Of a DNA stretch of 53,584 nt, positions 49,232 through 53,584 are shown in pieces; positions within the stretch are counted from its first letter, which is position 1, and every line of letters begins with the position of its first letter. The notes below the pieces were generated by a model. That model saw only the letters and a program-made list of their open reading frames with translations. It had not been told where the DNA came from and searched no databases. The stretch is from Chryseobacterium sp. 39-10. GTDB lineage: Bacteria; Bacteroidota; Bacteroidia; Flavobacteriales; Weeksellaceae. Both the position numbers and the translations under genes were made by a program. The stretch is taken from contig MKTK01000038.1 of NCBI GenBank assembly GCA_001898255.1, positions 454 through 54,037 of the forward strand, in the 5' to 3' direction.

Positions 49232-50191
49232 TTAATCTTTATTCAAATTATCTAATATGTCAGAGAAAACTGTTTGGGCAGAAAAAATCCTGTTTTTGGC
49301 CTGCTGATAAATTATGGAATGATCGCCATCCATCACCTCGTCACTCAATTCCAGATTTCTACGAACGGGCAAACAGTGCATCACCTTGGCCTGATGGGTA
49401 TTTTCCAACTTTTCATTGGTCAGCATCCACTCACCCTCCACTTTTGGCATTGCCGCATAATCATCGAAAGACGACCAGTTTTTGACATAGACAAAATCTG
49501 CATCTTTCAAAGCTTCGTCCTGATTATGGATGACAGGCGTATCTTTTGTAAATTTTTTGTCCAGGTCATAGCCTTCCGGATTGGTAATCACAAAATCAAC
49601 ATCCATCTGCTGCATCCACTCGGTAAAAGAATTGGCTACGGCGTGGGCAATCGGTTTGATATGCGGCGCCCAGGTCAAAACAACTTTTGGTTTACGTTTT
49701 TCTTTCCAGTTTTCTGTAATCGTAATGCAGTCCGCCAAACTTTGCAAAGGATGTCTTGTCGCTGATTCTAACGAAACAACCGGAACCTTTGCATATTTAA
49801 GGAACTGGCTGAGGATACTTTCTTTCACATCATCTTCCTTACTTTTCATCCCTGCAAAACATCGCACGGCAATGATGTCACAGTATTGATTCAATACTTC
49901 TATCGCATCTTTGACATGTTCCACCGTATTGCCATCCATCACAGTTCCATCAGCAAATTCCAGATTCCATGCTTCTTGCGCCGCATTGAGAATCAAGACA
50001 TTCAGTCCGAGATTCTGAGCTGCAATTTGGGAACTTAACCTTGTCCTAAGACTGGAATTCAGGAAAACCAGACCAATCGTTTTTCCTTTGCCTTTGGTTG
50101 GATTTTCCAGTGGTTTTTCTTTTATTTCTAAAGCTTTTGCAATGGTGTCCTGCAAATTATCTATATCGTAAACCGAAGTGAAATTTTTCAT
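49232..50191 (-). CDS. argF': N-acetyl/N-succinyl-ornithine carbamoyltransferase (ArgF')
   Basis: Transfers a carbamoyl group to N-acylated ornithine in the Bacteroidota variant of arginine synthesis. 319 aa. The carbamoyl-phosphate motif is NSSLRTRLSSQIAAQNLG (45-62), replacing the STRT of ordinary ornithine transcarbamylase, diagnostic of this group. QEAWNLEFADGTVMDGNTVE (72-91) is the special loop reaching the neighbouring active site; HPLQSLADCITI and KVMHCLPVRRNLELSDEVMD are further core motifs. At the position that distinguishes acetyl- (Glu) from succinyl-ornithine (Pro) users in studied enzymes, I place Val90, by my own alignment. Between argD and argB in the cluster. Confidence 0.9.
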   Translation of the reverse strand: MKNFTSVYDIDNLQDTIAKALEIKEKPLENPTKGKGKTIGLVFLNSSLRTRLSSQIAAQNLGLNVLILNAAQEAWNLEFADGTVMDGNTVEHVKDAIEVLNQYCDIIAVRCFAGMKSKEDDVKESILSQFLKYAKVPVVSLESATRHPLQSLADCITITENWKEKRKPKVVLTWAPHIKPIAHAVANSFTEWMQQMDVDFVITNPEGYDLDKKFTKDTPVIHNQDEALKDADFVYVKNWSSFDDYAAMPKVEGEWMLTNEKLENTHQAKVMHCLPVRRNLELSDEVMDGDHSIIYQQAKNRIFSAQTVFSDILDNLNKD

Positions 50192-50319
50192 TATTATTTA
50201 ATTTTATTGCAAAGGCGCTAATTATTTTGTGTAATTCAACTTTTATAAGTCGTCAATTTTTAACATACCGTTTTTGCGACTTTACAACATTATAATTATT
50301 GACTTTTTGTGCCTTTGCG
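50192..50319. repeat. Repeat-like spacer between argD and argF'
   Basis: GCAAAGGCGC at 50209 and GCCTTTGCGC at 50311 form an inverted pair. Within lie AAGTCG and CGACTT as an inner pair. The words match those in the repeats at 51501 and 52542 (AAGTCGCAAAG). Confidence 0.55.
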
Positions 50320-51483
50320 CTATTTTAATTCTATTATTTCTGCATCAATCGCTTTCAAAGTTTTTTCCAACGCGTTGATGAACAAATCGGATTCTTTTTC
50401 GGTGATGTTGAGCGCAGGTAAAATCCTCAGAACACTTTTGTCATTGGCATTTCCGGTAAAAATAAAATGCTCAAACAGCAATTCTTTCCGGACATCCGCA
50501 CAAGGCTGATCCAGCTCAATCCCCATCATCAGGCCGCGCCTTTTGATGTTTTTGATATGAGGGAAATTTTTAATTTTTTCTTCGATGTATTTGCCGATTT
50601 TTTCAGCATTTTCGATTAATTTTTCGTTCTCAATCACCTCCAAAACTGCCAATCCGGCAACGCAGGCCAAATGATTACCGCCAAATGTGGTTCCCAGCAA
50701 TCCGTAATTGGCCTTGAATTTTGGACTGATCAAAACACCGCCCATCGGGAAACCATTTCCCATTCCTTTTGCCACCGTAATCAAGTCCGGTTTGATGCCG
50801 AATTCCTGATGCGCAAAGAACTTCCCGGAACGCCCGTAACCCGACTGAACTTCGTCCAGAATCAGAACCGAATCATTTTCCTGACATAACTTTTCAACCG
50901 TCAAAATGAAATCTTCAGTCAACAAATTGATGCCACCAACGCCCTGGATTCCTTCTACAATCACTGCAGAAATTTCGTTCTGGTTTTCTGCAAAAATCTT
51001 TTTCAGTTCTTCTGAATTATTGAATTCACACTTGATGAAATTATCGGATTTATTGACCGGCGCTACGATTTTTGGATTATCAGTTACCGCAACTGCCGCA
51101 GAAGTCCTGCCGTGAAAAGACTCGGAGAAATACACCACTTTCTTTTTCCCGTTATGAAACGATGCCAGTTTCAAAGCATTTTCATTGGCTTCCGCCCCAG
51201 AATTGCACAGGAACAAAGAGTAATCTTCATAACCTGCTAATTTCCCTAGTTTATCCGCCAGTTCTTCCTGAATTTTGTTCTCTACAGAATTGGAATAAAA
51301 ACTAATTTTCTCCAATTGATTTTTCAATTTTTCTACATAAAGCGGATGATTGTGACCAATGGAAATCACAGCGTGACCGCCATAAAAATCAAGATATTGC
51401 TGTCCTTTTTCGTCCCAAAGAAAAGAACCCTGGGCTTTTACCGGATTGATATTGAAGAGTGGATATACGTTGAATAAATTCAC
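50320..51483 (-). CDS. argD: Acetylornithine aminotransferase
   Basis: Class III PLP aminotransferase, forming N-acylornithine from its semialdehyde. 387 aa. Substrate and PLP motifs: FYGGHAVISIGHNHP near the N-terminus, LCNSGAEANENALKLA (about 92-107), VIVEGIQGVGGI, and LILDEVQSGYGRSGKFFAHQ (about 206-225). The PLP lysine is in LITVAKGMGNGFPMGGV (about 234-250). GTTFGGNHLACVAGLAVLEV is conserved. A broad-specificity ArgD/DapC cannot be excluded. Third gene of the cluster. Confidence 0.92.
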   Translation of the reverse strand: MNLFNVYPLFNINPVKAQGSFLWDEKGQQYLDFYGGHAVISIGHNHPLYVEKLKNQLEKISFYSNSVENKIQEELADKLGKLAGYEDYSLFLCNSGAEANENALKLASFHNGKKKVVYFSESFHGRTSAAVAVTDNPKIVAPVNKSDNFIKCEFNNSEELKKIFAENQNEISAVIVEGIQGVGGINLLTEDFILTVEKLCQENDSVLILDEVQSGYGRSGKFFAHQEFGIKPDLITVAKGMGNGFPMGGVLISPKFKANYGLLGTTFGGNHLACVAGLAVLEVIENEKLIENAEKIGKYIEEKIKNFPHIKNIKRRGLMMGIELDQPCADVRKELLFEHFIFTGNANDKSVLRILPALNITEKESDLFINALEKTLKAIDAEIIELK

Positions 51484-51500
51484 TTTACATTTTTATTTTT

Positions 51501-51555
51501 AACGCAAAGAGCGCAAAGATTTTTTTAATTTTCAAACTGCTTTTAAGTCGCAAAG
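51501..51555. repeat. Intergenic repeat, copy 1 (between argC and argD)
   Basis: A sequence of about 55 bp starting AACGCAAAGAGCGCAAAG and ending GCTTTTAAGTCGCAAAG. It recurs at 52542-52590 with a single-base deletion. It contains CGCAAAG three times. Confidence 0.9.
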
Positions 51556-51556
51556 G

Positions 51557-52522
51557 TTAGAATGCTAAAGGTTTTAAATTCAAACCTAAATTTTGTTCCC
51601 AGCCGTTGGCGATGTTCATATTCTGAACCGCTTGGCCCGATGCACCTTTCAGCAGGTTGTCAATCGTGGAATGAATGGCAATTTTATTAGCTTTTTTTTC
51701 GATTTGGATCGCACAGAAATTGGTATTGACCACCTGCTTCATATCAATCGGTTTTTCTGAAATTTTTACAAAAGGGGACTCTTTATAAAAATCTTGATAC
51801 AATGTGTAAATTTTTTCTAATTCCCAGTCACAATTTATAATAGAACTTGTGAAAATCCCACGGGCAAAATCGCCGCGCCAAGGCACAAAATTGAGTTCTA
51901 CTTCATCTTGATTTAAAGAATTAACCTGCTGTAAAATCTCATCTACGTGCTGGTGATTCAGCGTTTTGTAAGCCGAAATATTATCGTTACGCCACGTAAA
52001 ATGTGTGGTTTTTTGCAAAGATTGCCCAGCTCCTGTAGAACCTGTAATCCCCGTAGTATAAACATCCTTCAGCAAATTAGCTTTTGCCAAAGGCAACAGC
52101 GCCAGCTGGATGGATGTTGCGAAACATCCCGGATTGGCAATGCTTTTAGCGCCCACAATTTCATTAAAATAAATCTCTGGTAAACCGTAAATGAAATTTC
52201 TGTTTTTGAAGTTTCCTTCCAATCGGAAATCATTTCCTAAATCGATGATTAAAGTGTCGTCGGAAATTGAATTTTCATTCAGCCAGTTTTGACTTTCTTT
52301 ATGAGGAAGGCAAAGGAACAGAATGTCCACCTGCTGAACAGCATCGGTTAGAGTCAGCTCGCAAACCGCTTCCAAGTCTGGATACAAATCCGAAATTTTA
52401 ATTCCGCCATTGGAACGGCTGAACAAAAACTTTAATTCTGTATTCGGATGAAAAGCCAGCAACCGAATAAGTTCGCTTCCTGTGTAACCATTGGCTCCGA
52501 TGATTCCAACTGATTTTTTCAT
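51557..52522 (-). CDS. argC: N-acetyl-gamma-glutamyl-phosphate reductase
   Basis: NADPH-dependent reduction of the acylglutamyl phosphate to the semialdehyde. 321 aa. Rossmann N-terminus VGIIGANGYTGSELIRLLAF (5-24), LSFLCLPHKES-like motif (LFLCLPHKESQNWL), and the catalytic Cys in SIANPGCFATSIQLALLPLA (about 132). TGITGSTGAGQSL and the conserved His pair in THFTWRNDNISAYKTLNHQH follow. A complete and intact enzyme. It lies between argG and argD. Confidence 0.94.
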   Translation of the reverse strand: MKKSVGIIGANGYTGSELIRLLAFHPNTELKFLFSRSNGGIKISDLYPDLEAVCELTLTDAVQQVDILFLCLPHKESQNWLNENSISDDTLIIDLGNDFRLEGNFKNRNFIYGLPEIYFNEIVGAKSIANPGCFATSIQLALLPLAKANLLKDVYTTGITGSTGAGQSLQKTTHFTWRNDNISAYKTLNHQHVDEILQQVNSLNQDEVELNFVPWRGDFARGIFTSSIINCDWELEKIYTLYQDFYKESPFVKISEKPIDMKQVVNTNFCAIQIEKKANKIAIHSTIDNLLKGASGQAVQNMNIANGWEQNLGLNLKPLAF

Positions 52523-52541
52523 TTTAATTTTTGATATTTTG

Positions 52542-52590
52542 AACGCAAAGAGCGCAAAGATTTTTTTATTTTCAAACTGCTTTTAAGTCG
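52542..52590. repeat. Intergenic repeat, copy 2 (between argG and argC)
   Basis: The same unit as at 51501-51555, one A shorter in the A/T stretch and otherwise identical for about 48 bp. Both copies have the same orientation relative to the arg genes. Confidence 0.9.
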
Positions 52591-52630
52591 AAGATTTTTC
52601 TGATTTAACAGGTTTATCATTGAATTGCAT

Positions 52631-52715
52631 GCAGCCCGGCTTGAGCGGAGCTCTTTTTCTTTTTTTTGAAAAAAAAGAAAAAAGCGGGAGCGGAAGACGG
52701 ATTAAGCTGCCCAAA
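52631..52715. repeat. Palindromic intergenic element between argG and argC
   Basis: A REP-like element: outer GCAGCCC (52631) and GCTGCCC (52706) ends, two GAGCGGA words (52643 and 52688), and a central oligo(A)/oligo(T) hairpin (52654-52667 with 52669-52682, 14 bp). It resembles repeats common in Chryseobacterium genomes. In the argG mRNA it would fold strongly just after the argG stop. Confidence 0.6.
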
Positions 52716-52720
52716 TGATT

Positions 52721-53584
52721 CTAATCCTGTCTATTAACCTGATGGTATATATTGAGCGAGTTGCTAAGGATTTTGGTAAAACCTTTGACATCATCGCCAC
52801 TCCAAGCCAAGTTTTCTTCGCCATAGCTACCAAAATTTGAAGCCATTAAGTCATTTTTGGATTCAATTCCGTTTAAAACAAAACGGTAAGGATGGAGCGT
52901 GATGAAGACTTTGCCATTGACGGTTTTTTGGGAATCCTGCAAAAAAGATTCGATATTACGCATCACCGGATCTAGGAAAAGGGCTTCGTGAAGCCAGTTT
53001 CCGTACCAATCTGCCAGTTGTGACTTGATGGTTTGCTGGTATTTTGACAAGGTATGTTTCTCCAGCAAATGATGCGCCTTGATGATAATGGACGCAGCAG
53101 CAGCCTCGAAACCAACACGGCCTTTGATGCCTACAATGGTGTCTCCAACGTGGATGTCGCGCCCGATCCCATAAGGCGAAGCCAAGGCTTCGATTTTCTG
53201 GATTGCCAAAACAGGATGCGAAAACATTTCACCATTGACGGAGAATAATTCACCTTTTTTGAACCCGATTTCCAGTTGTGACGGCTCTGTTTTTTCTACC
53301 TGAGACGGAAAAGCCTCTTCGGGAAGATTATTCGCTGATGTCAAAGTTTCTTTTCCACCAACGGAAGTTCCCCAAAGCCCTTTGTTAATGGAATATTTGG
53401 CTTTTTCAAAATCCATATCGTAGTTATGATCTTTCAGAAAATCGATTTCCTGCTGCCTGGATAGACTAAGGTCACGAATAGGTGTTATAATTTCGATTTT
53501 CGGACACATTACCTGGAAAATCAAATCAAAACGAACCTGATCATTGCCTGCGCCGGTACTTCCGTGCGCAATGGCATCAGCTCC
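52721..53584 (-). CDS. argG: Argininosuccinate synthase, N-terminal end beyond right edge (partial)
   Basis: Condenses citrulline with aspartate. The visible 287 codons run off the right edge. The first visible residues, GADAIAHGSTGAGNDQVRFD, are the family's P-loop-following motif with the citrulline and ATP site, and PIRDLSLSRQQEIDFLKDH with NKGLWGTSVGG complete the core. A start at 53524 is wrong because the conserved reading frame continues past the edge. First gene of the visible arginine cluster and so the likely promoter-proximal one; the promoter itself is outside the window. Confidence 0.96.
   Translation of the reverse strand, partial: GADAIAHGSTGAGNDQVRFDLIFQVMCPKIEIITPIRDLSLSRQQEIDFLKDHNYDMDFEKAKYSINKGLWGTSVGGKETLTSANNLPEEAFPSQVEKTEPSQLEIGFKKGELFSVNGEMFSHPVLAIQKIEALASPYGIGRDIHVGDTIVGIKGRVGFEAAAASIIIKAHHLLEKHTLSKYQQTIKSQLADWYGNWLHEALFLDPVMRNIESFLQDSQKTVNGKVFITLHPYRFVLNGIESKNDLMASNFGSYGEENLAWSGDDVKGFTKILSNSLNIYHQVNRQD

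Noticed and set aside
53525-53584. Start of argG at 53524
   Set aside because: The conserved frame runs on past the edge with the core GADAIAHGSTGAGNDQ motif, so 53524 is not the start.
1-53584. CRISPR array, tRNA or rRNA genes, insertion sequences, integrases
   Set aside because: No spaced direct-repeat array, no tRNA cloverleaf or rRNA signature and no transposase or integrase motif was found on reading both strands.

Overview
The window looks like a chromosomal segment of a flavobacterium, most likely from the Chryseobacterium group (Weeksellaceae, Bacteroidota). The evidence is a SprA-type type IX secretion translocon, the Bacteroidota -7 promoter element TAnnTTTG in front of many genes, a Bacteroidota-type transcarbamylase in the arginine cluster (argF'), DUF6266/DUF4241/DUF1573 proteins, low GC with few Shine-Dalgarno sequences, and intergenic repeats of the kind common in Chryseobacterium. 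The assignment is by family recognition only; no database search was possible. I saw no tRNA, rRNA, CRISPR array, transposase or integrase.

Layout. 1-5.3 kb: the end of a secreted Tyr/Asn-rich protein cut by the left edge, a large CBM20-GH77 4-alpha-glucanotransferase, and a small accessory patch (DUF6266 protein and a small helix-turn-helix protein, divergent, separated by a repeat-dense region). 5.5-7.9 kb: phosphoglycerate mutase, prephenate dehydrogenase, an acetyltransferase. 8.1-10.8 kb: lactate oxidation operon lutABC. 11.0-14.1 kb: a secreted/lipoprotein trio sharing a repeated domain I do not recognise, a monooxygenase-fold protein, and a secreted deformylase-like protein with a changed metal ligand. 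14.2-24.5 kb (minus): cysS, folE, ruvA-sprA. 24.5-30.6 kb: ldhA, then minus-strand maeB, a BadF-type kinase, mrp and a NifU-like scaffold. 30.7-36.2 kb (minus): dicarboxylate/amino-acid symporter, BON protein pair, arginine decarboxylase-like enzyme, thiN, cobalamin adenosyltransferase. 36.4-37.5 kb: ECF sigma factor with an overlapping four-TM protein. 37.5-42.8 kb (minus): alpha/beta hydrolase, ribokinase, DUF4241 protein, valS. 42.9-44.7 kb: DUF1573 protein, polyphosphate kinase 2, and the RNase P RNA gene (minus). 45.4-53.6 kb: an Lrp/AsnC regulator facing the arginine cluster argG-argC-argD-argF'-argB-argE-argH, all minus; argG runs off the right edge.

How the genes fit together. Central carbon and redox genes dominate (lactate production by LdhA, lactate oxidation by LutABC, malic enzyme, glycolytic mutase, alpha-glucan use). 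The arginine cluster could feed the arginine decarboxylase-like enzyme. The sequence parts most worth a second look are the secreted repeat-domain trio, the Cys-to-Asp deformylase-like protein, the repeat-packed DUF6266/HTH control region, the repeat-filled spacers of the arginine operon, two apparently leaderless promoters calibrated by rnpB, and a candidate alternative-hairpin switch between the symporter and mrp.
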